From Edaphochlamys debaryana (taxonomy: Eukaryota; Chlorophyta; Chlorophyceae; Chlamydomonadales): 64,000 nucleotides of DNA. The position numbers and the translations under genes are program-made. The stretch covers positions 1,984,001 through 2,048,000 of the forward strand of contig JAEHOE010000004.1 in assembly GCA_016858145.1 (NCBI GenBank), read 5' to 3'. Below are positions 11,537 through 21,243 of the stretch, piece after piece. The notes below the pieces were generated by a model. It was not told where the DNA came from and made no database searches. It was given only the letters and a program-made list of their open reading frames with translations. The first letter of the stretch is position 1. Each line of letters begins with the position of its first letter.

Positions 11537-14167
11537 ATGCCCAACATTCAAGAGCTCTTTGACTCCCTAGCTGGAGCAAAGGTGTTCTCCACAATTGACC
11601 TTCAAAGTGGGTACCACCAACTCCGAATCTCGGAGAAGGACATCCCAAAAACTGCCTTCATCACACCCCAGGGCCAGTTTGCCTTCAAAGTCCTCTGCTT
11701 TGGACTCCAAAATGCGCCTGCTACGTTCCAGGCAGCCATGAACAAACTGCTCAGGGATAAACTGGGCAAAAATGTCCTGGTGTACCTTGATGACATCTGC
11801 TGCTTTGCGCAGACAGCTGAAGAACACCTGGAGACTCTAGAATGGGTCTTCCAGAAGCTACAAACATCTGGCCTCAAGGCCAAGCTGTCAAAGTGTTCTT
11901 TCAACAAGCCGGAACTGAAGTTCTTGGGCCACATTGTTGGCAGAGACGGTCTCACAGTAGACCCGGAGAAGGTTGAGGTGGTCAAAAAGTGGCCGACCCC
12001 CCAAAACCGTAAACAACTCCGCAGCTTCCTTGGTCTCTCCAACTATTTCAGGAAGTTCATCAAAGGATACTCCTCTATTGTGGCTCCGCTTACAGCTCTC
12101 ACGGGAGACAAGTCAGCTTGGATCTGGAACGACAGATGCCAAGCTGCATTTGAGGCTGTAAAGCTCGCTCTGATCACAGCGCCAGTACTACAATTGCCTG
12201 ACATGACAAAACCCTTTGTCGTCCGCACAGACGCATCCATCTATGGCACCGGAGGCGTCCTCACTCAGGAGGACCGTCCGATCGCCTACCTTAGCCACCG
12301 GTTCACACCGGCAGAAAGGAACTATACAACCACTGATCAAGAAGCGCTGGGGGTCATACACGCCTTACAAGAGTGGCGTTGTTACCTTGAAGGTAACCCA
12401 GATGTCACAGTTGTGACAGACCACCAACCACTAACGCATCTTGAGTCGCTTAAGGCAGATGGTCTGCTTTCCCGTCGCCAAGCGCGGTGGATTGAGTATC
12501 TGCAAGGCCATTCGGCCAAGATCACATACAGGCCAGGCAAGACAAACGTAGCTGACCCTCTCAGTCGTCTTTACGAAGACGCCCCACCTGAGCAAAATGC
12601 TCCAGGCGCGTCAGCACGTGAGCCGATATTTGCTGCTGCAAACACAAGGCAGGCTGCCAAAGAAGCCGAGTTCAAGCTGGCGGACCGGATCACCAAGGGA
12701 TATAAGCATGACCCCTGGTTTTCGGAAAGAAACAACATCAAGAGGTTGCGCAGAGTCGGCGGACTCTACTTCCGAGGGGACCAAGTGGTGGTCCCAAACG
12801 CAGACTCGTTGCGTCCACTGATCATAGCTGAGCATCACGACGGTGAAGCCAGCGGGCATCCGGGCTCTGAACGAACCCTGGAGGCTGTCAAACGCGCGTA
12901 CTGGTGGCCTCGTCTGGACGCAGACGTTAAGGCGTACGTGACGGAATGCCCTCAGTGCCAACGCAACAAAGCCTCCACCACGAAGCCACGTGGGCTGCTG
13001 CAACCGATACCGACACCCAAGCATGTCTGGGGCAATGTCTCACTGGACCTGATCACCCAGCTGCCCCCCACCTCATCTGGCCACGACGCCATTATCGTGT
13101 TTGTGGACCGGCTAAGCAAAATGACACATTTTGCTCCCACAACAAGCGATATTGACGCCATGGGGTGCGCCGAACTCTACATCGGCAATGTGTTCAAGCT
13201 ACATGGGCTTGCAGACGATGTGCTGTCAGACCGGGGACCACAGTTCTCCGGCCATTTCTGGAAGGAACTGCAGACACTGTTCAAGACTAAGGTCTCGCTC
13301 AGCACTGCATACCATCCCCAGTCAGACGGTCAGACCGAAAGGATGAACCGCCTGCTGGAAGAGACACTTCGCAACTATGTTAACCCCCGTCAGAACGACT
13401 GGGACAAGCACCTACCGCTGGTAGAGTTTGCGATCAACAACGCCTTCAACAAGAGCATTGGCATGTCTCCCTTCCAGGTCTGGACACCACACGTGATCCG
13501 GACTCCTGCAACTCGCTTCATGCCTACACCTAAGGCGCCCGAAGCCGGCAAAGTTGCCAGGATGATGCATGAGCGGCTCCAGAGAGCAAAAGCGTGTCTT
13601 GCCCGAGCCCAAGCACGCCAAAAGGCTGCCGCCGACAAGCACAGACAAGACGCCTTGTTCAGCGTTGACCAGCCCGTGCTACTGAGCACTAAAAACATTG
13701 AAATGAAGACACCAGGCACAAAGAAACTCCTACCAAAGTGGATTGGCCCGTTCACCATCACGCAACGCGTGGGACCGTTGGCCTACAGGCTGCAACTCCC
13801 GGACAGCTACAGAATCCACCCGGTGTTTCACATATCTCTCCTCAAACCGTATCACTCGAATGGCTCTTACCAACCACCACCGCCTATCTTCCTGGACGAG
13901 GGAGGTAATGCATACTGGACGGTGCACTCCATTATTGGACATCGCGACCGCAAAGCTGGCCGCAAGACATTCCGTGAGTTCCTCATCCACTGGGAAGGCT
14001 ATGGTCATGAGCACAATACCTTCGAACCAGAGGACACCTTACGTGAGGACTCAGTGGTTGGCGACCTGATTGACGCCTATCTCGAGTCGGTTAAGAACCG
14101 CCCTACCCGCCCTGCGGCTAGACAGTCACGGAAGCGCACACGCACTACCCTTGAGGACACGTCTTAA
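11537..14167 (+). CDS. Retroelement ORF2: reverse transcriptase, RNase H, integrase, chromodomain (copy 1)
   Basis: This ORF has 876 codons from the first Met; the open frame begins about 11,472 with LRLVLDYRGLN. RT has YLDD at residues 83-86. RNase H has its first Asp at 231 (RTDASIYG). The integrase zinc motif uses His 433/434 and 441 and Cys 471 and 474; the catalytic triad is D504 (SLDLIT), D565 (SDRGPQF) and E601 (SDGQTERMN). A GPF module (KWIGPFTI) follows, and a chromodomain lies at about 793-833 (YWTVHSIIGHRD ... FLIHWEGY ... NTFEPEDTL), typical of chromoviruses, where it guides integration to chromatin. All catalytic residues are kept. Confidence 0.93.
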   Translation: MPNIQELFDSLAGAKVFSTIDLQSGYHQLRISEKDIPKTAFITPQGQFAFKVLCFGLQNAPATFQAAMNKLLRDKLGKNVLVYLDDICCFAQTAEEHLETLEWVFQKLQTSGLKAKLSKCSFNKPELKFLGHIVGRDGLTVDPEKVEVVKKWPTPQNRKQLRSFLGLSNYFRKFIKGYSSIVAPLTALTGDKSAWIWNDRCQAAFEAVKLALITAPVLQLPDMTKPFVVRTDASIYGTGGVLTQEDRPIAYLSHRFTPAERNYTTTDQEALGVIHALQEWRCYLEGNPDVTVVTDHQPLTHLESLKADGLLSRRQARWIEYLQGHSAKITYRPGKTNVADPLSRLYEDAPPEQNAPGASAREPIFAAANTRQAAKEAEFKLADRITKGYKHDPWFSERNNIKRLRRVGGLYFRGDQVVVPNADSLRPLIIAEHHDGEASGHPGSERTLEAVKRAYWWPRLDADVKAYVTECPQCQRNKASTTKPRGLLQPIPTPKHVWGNVSLDLITQLPPTSSGHDAIIVFVDRLSKMTHFAPTTSDIDAMGCAELYIGNVFKLHGLADDVLSDRGPQFSGHFWKELQTLFKTKVSLSTAYHPQSDGQTERMNRLLEETLRNYVNPRQNDWDKHLPLVEFAINNAFNKSIGMSPFQVWTPHVIRTPATRFMPTPKAPEAGKVARMMHERLQRAKACLARAQARQKAAADKHRQDALFSVDQPVLLSTKNIEMKTPGTKKLLPKWIGPFTITQRVGPLAYRLQLPDSYRIHPVFHISLLKPYHSNGSYQPPPPIFLDEGGNAYWTVHSIIGHRDRKAGRKTFREFLIHWEGYGHEHNTFEPEDTLREDSVVGDLIDAYLESVKNRPTRPAARQSRKRTRTTLEDTS

Positions 14168-14201
14168 AAGCCGGCTTGGCTCCCGAGGAGGGTTCGCATT
14201 C

Positions 14202-14495
14202 AAAGGGGGGGGAATGTAAGGGGGAGACCCCGCCAGGCGGGGGAAACCCTGTGCCGCATGGTGACGTACGGCAGGCCGACCTCAGTATGAGGGCCGCGCC
14301 CCGACGACGCTCACCAGTTCTGCTTATACGGAGCTTCAGCTTCCACGGTGGTGCTTACCACCATCACATACTGGCACTCTTTAACCTTAGATCGTTTACA
14401 CAACTAGGTAGCGTAGCGAGTTCGATCCGGCTCGGCATCGGGGCGACTTGGTGAGAACTAGGGAGATTCCAGGGTTAGCAGTTAGCCTGCTTACA
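14202..14495 (+). repeat. Polypurine tract and putative 3' LTR of the retroelement
   Basis: A purine tract (14,202-14,214) is followed by TGTAAGGGGGAGACC and 281 bp up to CTGCTTACA at 14,495. Start, end and position after the pol stop are those of a 3' LTR, but no matching 5' LTR of this sequence is present. Copy 2 equivalent: 23,909-24,202. Confidence 0.65.
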
Positions 14496-14500
14496 AGCGG
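14496..14500. repeat. Target-site duplication AGCGG, right of retroelement copy 1
   Basis: Matches 9,666-9,670. Removing the element and one AGCGG restores an uninterrupted polyproline reading frame of the callose synthase on the minus strand. Confidence 0.95.
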
Positions 14501-15776
14501 CGGCTTGGGCGGCGACGGCAGCGGAGGCCTGGCCAGCATGGCGCCAGCCTTGGTCGGGGTAGTCGGGATGCGGGACGGCGAGGCGGCGGACGCGGATGCG
14601 GATGCTTCCAGGCGGTGCTGCTGGTGCAGCTGTCGGATCAGCTGCGCCAGGCTCGTGGGCTTGCCGCCATGTGGGCCGGCGGTGGGGGGCGCTGTGAGCG
14701 ACGCCAGGCCGTCCAGGTGGCGCTCCAGGGCGTCGGGGCTCCGGGGCTCCAGGACCTGAGGGAGCGGACTGGCACACAGGCACACGGGCACACGAGGCGC
14801 GGCTCAGTGAGGTGAGGCTTGCCGTGTCACAACGACGGCTTGTTGGCGTCTCCGCGCTGAGATTCGCCAGCTGCGGGGCGCACGGAATTGCCGGCGGCCT
14901 AGCTCCGTGCTGACGCTAATAATCTGAACCCCGACGCTAGCCCTGGCTCCAGCTCACCGCTGCCGCCTGGTCCGACGCCGATGCGCAGTAGAAGAGGAAC
15001 CACAGCACCTCGGGCGTGTGGCGCAGGTTGGCGGACTCGGTGTGCAGCAGCCACCACAGCGCCAGATCCTGCGCGGGAGGACGGGTGGGGACGCAGTGAG
15101 GTCGCGTTGCCGCGGCCAACCGCCAGTGATCACTCTCGGGAGTCCCGGCCCCCGCCCCGACTACAACGAAATAGGACTAAAACCGTGAGCAGCATGGCTC
15201 GGTTCTCCTGGCGTGTCTCACCCCCATGTCCTCGTGCAGGGACTCGATGGTGGGTACGGCGCCGGCCTTGTCCTCCTCGGGCACCTTGGGCTTCGAGGGA
15301 TCCCGCTCCAGCTTGGGCGAGACGGGCAGCTTGGCGGCCTTGAGCCATGTGGCGTAGGGCTGGAAGGAGAGGGCGTGCAGCTGGCGAGCCGCGGCGGCCA
15401 GGTGGGGGACCGAGCCGGGGTCTGCAAGCAGGGGAGGCGAGGGAGGGGGCGTGTGGGCTTGAGGATAGGTGTGGCGATGCGGCGGGGCAGCTTGATTGAC
15501 GTACTATGGGTGGCCTTTCGCCTGCCATGACAGACCTCCAGAAGGGCGGAAGGACACCAGTGCAACCATAGCCCCCAGCACCACGCACCTGTGCCCTCGG
15601 GGACTGGTGTGCGGCTGGCGACATCGCTCAGCGCCGCTGACAGTGAGGCGGCCGCCACGAAGGCAGTGGACGGGTGCCAGGCGGGGGGAGGCGCGGGGGC
15701 ATCGCCAGATGCCTTGGACACCTGGTGGGGCGACAGGGGGTTTACCATGGGGGGGTTGCAGAAGACGTTCAGCACC
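14496..15776 (-). CDS. Callose synthase N-terminal exons (copy 1)
   Basis: Four exons with consistent splice sites are seen: about 15,776-15,590 (VLNVFCNPPMVNPLSP... SRTPVPEGT), 15,421-15,222 (LHALSFQPYATWLKAAKLP ... TIESLHEDMG), 15,074-14,944 (LALWWLLHTESANLRHTPE, the signature of FKS1 domain 1) and 14,757-14,496 (VLEPRSPDALERHLDGLA ... PPLPSPPKPP). The last exon is cut in a polyproline linker by the retroelement and continues in the same frame at 9,670. The true first exon was not found in 15,777-17,695, so the protein start is unknown. Confidence 0.8.
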
Positions 15777-17695
15777 TACCCCACACAGGTTGTCACAACC
15801 TTGCAAACGTTACAACGTTGCAACAGCAAACTCCGACTGCAATAGCTGTTGCAAAGGTGCTTGCCTTGGGGGCGAACGTGGCAAAGCCGAGGCGGACGGC
15901 GAGGGATGTGGAATACTGAGGGGGCCGGGGAAAGGGGAACAAAGGGGTTTGGACGTGGGCGGCAGAGACAAAAGATGGCTCAATAATGGTGTGTGCCGAG
16001 AAGCTGCACCATCCGACCCTCGCGCCGCGGGGGCTATGGGCGGAGGACAGGGCGGGCTCTGGGCCGGCTGGAGCCGGCTGCGGTGCCCCAACATGGCGAG
16101 CATGGTCAGTCATAGCAACCGCAGCCTCCCGGGCCAAAACCCTCCATGAATCTTGCAGTATGAACGAGTGGCGCTCAGCCGCCCACACGCTCTCGGCCTG
16201 GCGTGAAGGCGCGACAGGTGCAGGCCAACAAACCCCGACTCCATCCATCCCAGCCATCACACGTCGCGAGACAGCGATGTGCATCCACTCACCGCCACAG
16301 CGAGCGTATCTACGTTGGGTCTCATTTGCGCCATGGCGCCTGGATGTTCGGCGCCTGCCAGCCCCGCGACGGGGACGGCGCGCATTGCGCGGCGAGCGCC
16401 CGAGTTGAGTACCGCGGTACGTGTATCAAACGAGAAAGAGTTCTTGGACGTAAGATTGTACCCATCGACATCGGCGCGATGGCTATGAGCGACCGGGAGA
16501 AACGCCGGGCCTTATGAACGGCCGACCGGATTCCATGAAGCGGAAACCCCGATTTACCAACCTGCAGCGTGGTGGCAAGTGCTAAGCACTGGGGCACATC
16601 ATGCGTTTGCTTGGCGCTGAGGCTCTGCTCACACTGCGCCAGTCCGTCGCGCCCGTGCGCGTGCCTACCCGGAGTACCCGCCAGCGCATCGTCGATGTCC
16701 GGTATACGCGCGTCAGCGCATCACGGCGTGATATCCACGGCCGGTGCCGGCTTCAACGTACAGCCATCCCCGCACCGAACGCCTGAACTGTAACCAGCCA
16801 TATCCGCCTACAAGCCTGCCCTTCTCCTCTCTTGCCCCAGCCTGCCAGGGCCGGGCGTGCCCCGGCGTGATACGGCGCGATGACTCACACCTCGCAGCCG
16901 GCCTGACGGCTCCGCCATCTCCCCCCCCCCACACCACCTATCCATGCTCGCCCTCGTGGCTGGTTCACGGCAGCGTCGCTGCTCCTGTCCAGGGTCACCC
17001 TGCCACCGATACTCCGCTCCCGTCAGGAAGAGCGTTGAGCGGCGGAGCCTGTCTAAGACCGACTGAACGAGTGAAGAGCCGCAACTGCAAGGCAAGGTGG
17101 CTGCTATGTACCTTAGCCACGGGGCACATGGACAAGCGACATGCGTGCCATCGCCCACGATTTCCTTGAGCTCGCTGTGCCCCCCTCCGGCAGGGGCCAT
17201 CCCGAGATCCTCTTAGACATGCGTCATGCCCGCGAGCCATGTCGGGTCAACGCCACGTGGCACGGGCGTCAAACGCACGCGGAACTCAACGCTGTGGTCC
17301 TTAGGCTCCTTGCAACTTGACCCCCGGTACTTGGCAACCGGCACGGGATGCGTGCCTCGGGGTGCCGCGCTGCCGCCAAGGGCACCCGTGCCAAGGGAAC
17401 CCGCGATGTCGCCAACGCTCAGCACCGAATCCCGTACACGCCGAGCAACACATACACGCAATCCATGTCGGGTCAACGCCACGATGTCAAAGGCACGCGG
17501 CACGGACTGCACCGGATCGGACAACAGCCAGCCCGACTGCAAGCCCAACTCGAGTACTCCGAGATATATCACCGCAAGAGGCTTGGACCTGATTCCTGTT
17601 ATTACACTTTGCTGAGCTTGGCTTTGGCAACTGCGCACAAAGACATGCCGGCGCCCGTCGCGCCTTCTTCTCCTTGAGCGTCATGCTGACCGAGT
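15777..17695. other. 5' flank of callose synthase copy 1; no gene assigned
   Basis: I expected the first callose synthase exon or promoter here but cannot identify it. A minus-strand open stretch at 16,284-16,080 (ESVWAAERHSFILQDSWRVL) might be coding but has no family match I know. A 21-bp sequence starting CCATGTCGGG is repeated directly at 17,237 and 17,463. The copy 2 equivalent is 25,484-27,395. Confidence 0.5.
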
Positions 17696-19507
17696 AGCCG
17701 CTATGGAGGCGGGTAACAGGGGGCATAGCGCAGACCACAGAGGCCCGTCCACCAGCCCAAGCGCCTTGCTGCGCACCCACCCATGCGCAGAGCAGGTAGA
17801 ACCAGCACAGCTGGAACTTGACCATGCGTCCAAAGGCGATCAGCGGCATCGCAACGCTGCGGTGCTCCACAAACGTCTTGCGCAGCGCCACCGTCACCCA
17901 GAAGGAGGCGCCCGCGTCGGCACGCTGCAGAGAGGCCAGTGTCTCGGAGCCTGCCACGGCAGCCGCCACCACGGTCGACAGTTCATTGTCAACTGCTTGC
18001 GATGCCTGAGAACCCTACAAGCATACGTAAATAAAGGGGGTCGTCAGCGTCATGCATAAGGAGCTGAGCAAAAAGATCAAGGGTGCCGCGAGGGAAAGCT
18101 AGGCCCCACGGCAGGATCCCCCAGTAAAACCCAGCCGTACAAACGTACCCCGGATTGAGTCCTGGCCGAAGCGTTGGGGGTCTCAGCGCGTTGCTCTGTG
18201 GCCGCCGCCGCGTCTCCGTGCAGCAGCGGTCGGACCAGGTCGCGGTAGGGCAGGGCGGGGCACAGCAGGGGCACGCGCGGGCCGGCGGACAGGGACTCGG
18301 GTGGCGGGATGTCACCTGCAGCAGTCAAAGCAGACGACGAGCGAGGCGTTGTCAAGAAGAGCCGTACGAAGTTGCACACATGGCTTCCACAGTCAAGTGA
18401 GTGCACACACGCCAGGCAGCCGCAGCCATCTCCCTTGAGACCCCCCCCCCCCTCTCAACCCCTCGCTCACCTTCGGTTCCCGAGCCCAGCGCCATCAGGC
18501 GGCTCCAGAGGGCGCGCCGCGCCTGCTCGATGCTCTCCTGCGCCTTGGCCTTGGGGCCTGCCTCCACGTCGGTCTTGCCATCGCCCGCCGGCACACGCTT
18601 GCTGGCGGCCTTGCGGGGCAAAGGGCCGCAGCAGCCCAGCGCCGCCAGCACGGCGGCCACCACCTCCGGGTGGCTCATCGACTCGGTGACGTCATCGTAC
18701 GACACGCGTACGGCGGCCTCCATGCCGTGGTTCTTGATCTGGCCCAGCAGGTAGATCTGCTCCATCAGAAAGTGGAACAGCGGCTGAACGATCTGCGGGG
18801 CGGGAGGGAGCAGCAGGACGGGGAAGCGGGGCGGGTGCATGGGGGATGGGGTCAGATCAAGAAAGGCAATACAAGGGTTGATAGGGTTGACAGATCTTTG
18901 TATTGTCACTTAGCTAATAGCAACGGCAACGGCGGGCATGAGATTCCCTGGCTCACCTTGGTGAGGTAGGCCGAGCCCATGCCGCTGCCCTCGTTGCTGA
19001 AGGCCTCGAGGGACTCGGTGATGGCGGCGTAGAGCCGCCGTCCGTCGATCGGCCCTGTCGGCCCGCGCATCCGCTAGCGGCGGCATCAGGCGCTTGAGGA
19101 GGGAGCCGTAGGCGCCGGTTGCGGCGGGGCCGCTGGTGGCATCGTCGTTGTCGTCGGCGCCCGTGTAGGGCATGGTGGCGGTGGAAGAGGCGCCGCAGTC
19201 AGCGTCGGCAGTCGACTTGGCGCTCGTCTTGGTCGCGACCTGGACCCTCATGTCAACCTCGTCGGCCAGCAGCTGCATGGCCAGGGCCGGTACCGGCGAA
19301 TCTAGAGCGGCAGGCTCGGCCTGCGGCGGACTGGGAGCCGGCGGCGGCGGCAGCGGTGTAAGCAGGGAAAATCCTGCGTGGCATCCTAGGAGGCTTTTAG
19401 CTGCTTACAATGGTAGCGGGACCTTGCCGCAAAGAACCTCAGCAGACTCACAAGAGTAAGGTCAGCGGTTCGATCCAGAGCAGTAAGCTGATTCCGCATA
19501 AACACAG

Positions 19508-21187
19508 TTGAAGCGCGGACGCCACACACTCTACGTACCCAGAGCCACAGGCCCGAGGACGTGCCATTCTAAGGGGGGAGAATGTAAGCAGGGAAAATCC
19601 TGCTTGGAGCTTGGAGCCAAGCAAAGAGTCGAGCAGGGCGCAGAGGGGGAGGCCCCTGGCAAGGGCACAGCCCAAGTCCCTAGCTTAGCGCAGAGAGAAG
19701 CCAAGGGCCATCAAGTGGCACCTGTGGCTGTGCGGTCTTGTTTCCTCCTGAACGCACCGGATCGCAAGGTGGATCCGGGGCTCTTAGAGAAGCTTCAGGA
19801 CAAGATCGGCACCCGCTTCACGCTGGATGCCTCATGTAATCCAGACGGCTCCAATGCTTCGTGCCCACGGTTTGCCTCGCCTTCCGAATACCCAGCTAAG
19901 AGTATCACAGGCGAAGCCCTCTGGTACTGTGTGCATCCTTTCAGTGTGCGCAGCTACCAACAGCACTACGAGCGCTCAAAGCGCTCCAGCCCACACAACA
20001 CCTCAGCTGTGTTTGTGGCACCCAAACAGCCGCATCTAACACGGTACTTCACGCAGCTCCGCTATCAGCTTATCAGCGAGCTGCCAGCAGGCACAGTTTT
20101 TCACGTGCCTGCCTCAGGTGCGGCCGGCAACAGTGGACTCCCACTGCCTCCCACCCCATACCCACTCCAGCTGTGGTACGATCCTCCCAACAAAGCTACG
20201 CTCGCCTCACTAGGCGACACTGACACAGAGACAGGCATGCTCCTACGCTGCACTGCTCAAGGGAAGGACTACACAGCGCTGGTGGACTCGGGAGCGCGCT
20301 GCTATGGTGCAGCGGATGGGTTCACGTCAGAGGACGTAGTCAGAGCCCTCAATCTCCCAATCCAACCATCCAGAACACTGTCGGTCACACTAGCAGACGG
20401 CAAGGAACAGCCTCTGCTTGGCACAGCAAACGTCCGCATAAGACTCGGACCGTTCACTGACACCGTGACACTGCTGGTCCTCAAAGAAGGCCTTCAGAAG
20501 ACAAAGTTCATTCTAGGCGCTGACTGGCTCAAGCGTCGCAAAGCTCGCATGTGCTGGGAGACAGACACTATCTCTGTGCTCAAAGGCACCAGACGGCTCC
20601 ACCTGAAGCCGATCAGAGGCGTGCCCGGGCCCATCAAGCTCATGAACATGGTCACAACTACCCTGTTCGTGGCCACTTCTACCCTGTTCGTGGCCACTTG
20701 CGTTGACGTCATGAGCCCCAAACCAGCAGCCAAAGCCATCGCAAAGGGAGCAAACGCCTTCCTTATGCTCATTCGTCCCGAGGACTTAGAGTCCCCGGAC
20801 ACAACCACGTCAGCAGACAAGCCATGCCTGGCCGCAGCCAGTGCCTCAGGCTCAGCTGACAGGGCATTGAAGACAGACACGCATCTCATACCTCAGAAGA
20901 AGCTGGAGGCTTTACTGGAGAAGTACAAGTCCATCTTTGACCCCATCACGGGCCCAAGACCCAATGATGGCGGTGAAGACACGGAGCACGTGATCGACTT
21001 AGTTGAAGGTGCTACCCCACCAGCCAAGCGTGCCTACCGCCTCTCACCAGAGGAGAAGGAGGAATGCGCTAAACAAATAGCTGACCTCCTAGCAAAGGGA
21101 TTTATTGAGCCATCGGCCTCTCCCTTTGGTGCCCCAGTCATCTTCGTGCGTCAGCGTGACCCCTCATCTCCTACGGGCAAAAGCTGA
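19508..21187 (+). CDS. Retroelement ORF1, copy 2 (559 codons)
   Basis: Same layout as copy 1: Dam-like segment about 91-200, protease DSGA, start of RT, then the same premature stop. It differs by seven extra residues (a repeat of TLFVATS) after the protease and a few substitutions, for example Leu to Ser at residue 118. Confidence 0.85.
   Translation: MKRGRHTLYVPRATGPRTCHSKGGECKQGKSCLELGAKQRVEQGAEGEAPGKGTAQVPSLAQREAKGHQVAPVAVRSCFLLNAPDRKVDPGLLEKLQDKIGTRFTLDASCNPDGSNASCPRFASPSEYPAKSITGEALWYCVHPFSVRSYQQHYERSKRSSPHNTSAVFVAPKQPHLTRYFTQLRYQLISELPAGTVFHVPASGAAGNSGLPLPPTPYPLQLWYDPPNKATLASLGDTDTETGMLLRCTAQGKDYTALVDSGARCYGAADGFTSEDVVRALNLPIQPSRTLSVTLADGKEQPLLGTANVRIRLGPFTDTVTLLVLKEGLQKTKFILGADWLKRRKARMCWETDTISVLKGTRRLHLKPIRGVPGPIKLMNMVTTTLFVATSTLFVATCVDVMSPKPAAKAIAKGANAFLMLIRPEDLESPDTTTSADKPCLAAASASGSADRALKTDTHLIPQKKLEALLEKYKSIFDPITGPRPNDGGEDTEHVIDLVEGATPPAKRAYRLSPEEKEECAKQIADLLAKGFIEPSASPFGAPVIFVRQRDPSSPTGKS
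20658..20699 (+). repeat. 21-bp in-frame tandem duplication specific to retroelement copy 2
   Basis: The 21-mer beginning CTACCCTGTTCG occurs twice back to back. Copy 1 has it once. It adds seven residues between protease and RT and arose after the segmental duplication. Confidence 0.95.
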
Positions 21188-21243
21188 GACTCGTACTCGA
21201 TTATAGAGGACTAAATCGCATAACGAAGAAACGGCACTATCCC

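Larger units (their letters stand above)
9671..14495 (+). mobile_element. Ty3/gypsy chromovirus-type retroelement, copy 1, gag-less and frameshifted
   Basis: The element starts TGTAAGCAGG and ends CCTGCTTACA (a 10-bp inverted terminal match) and is flanked by AGCGG on both sides. It carries aspartic protease, reverse transcriptase, RNase H, integrase and chromodomain in the Ty3/gypsy order, in plus orientation, opposite to the host gene. I found no gag and no CCHC knuckle. Long identical LTRs are not present: the 3' end (14,215-14,495) follows a purine tract like a 3' LTR, but the 5' end is a different sequence. The element is probably non-autonomous or recombined. Confidence 0.93.
1..15776 (-). 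pseudogene. Callose (1,3-beta-glucan) synthase gene, GT48 family, interrupted by a retrotransposon; 3' end beyond window
   Basis: The gene would encode the multi-pass membrane enzyme that polymerises UDP-glucose into 1,3-beta-glucan. The family is clear from conserved blocks read from separate exons: WLLHTESANLRHTPEVLWF (FKS1 domain 1), KTFVEHRS with following membrane segments, ILGEGKPENQN, IDMNQDN, and ISVGKGRDMGLDSILGFEGK followed by MDFFRSLSFY. About 20 exons were traced between 15,776 and 133; the 5' end is not resolved and the 3' end lies left of the window. Three things argue against function: a 4.8-kb Ty3/gypsy insertion inside an exon at 9,671, an apparent one-base frameshift near 9,385, and another near 3,040. 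The frameshifts could be sequencing errors, but the insertion has a clean target duplication. The family call is secure; pseudogene status is inferred. Confidence 0.87.
8011..17695. repeat. Tandem segmental duplication, unit 1 (9,685 bp)
   Basis: Homology with unit 2 starts at AGCCGCTATGG (8,011 and 17,696). The base before differs (A against T), so this is the breakpoint. The offset is 9,685, changing to 9,686 after a C run near 8,760, 9,707 after a 21-bp insertion in unit 2, and 9,700 after a 7-bp deletion in unit 2 near 17,380. Confidence 0.97.

Noticed and set aside
14176..14454. Small plus-strand ORF after the pol stop of the retroelement
   Set aside because: It reads through the polypurine tract and 3' LTR-like sequence; no domain. 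The same SKGGECK string at 9,880 is the other purine tract.
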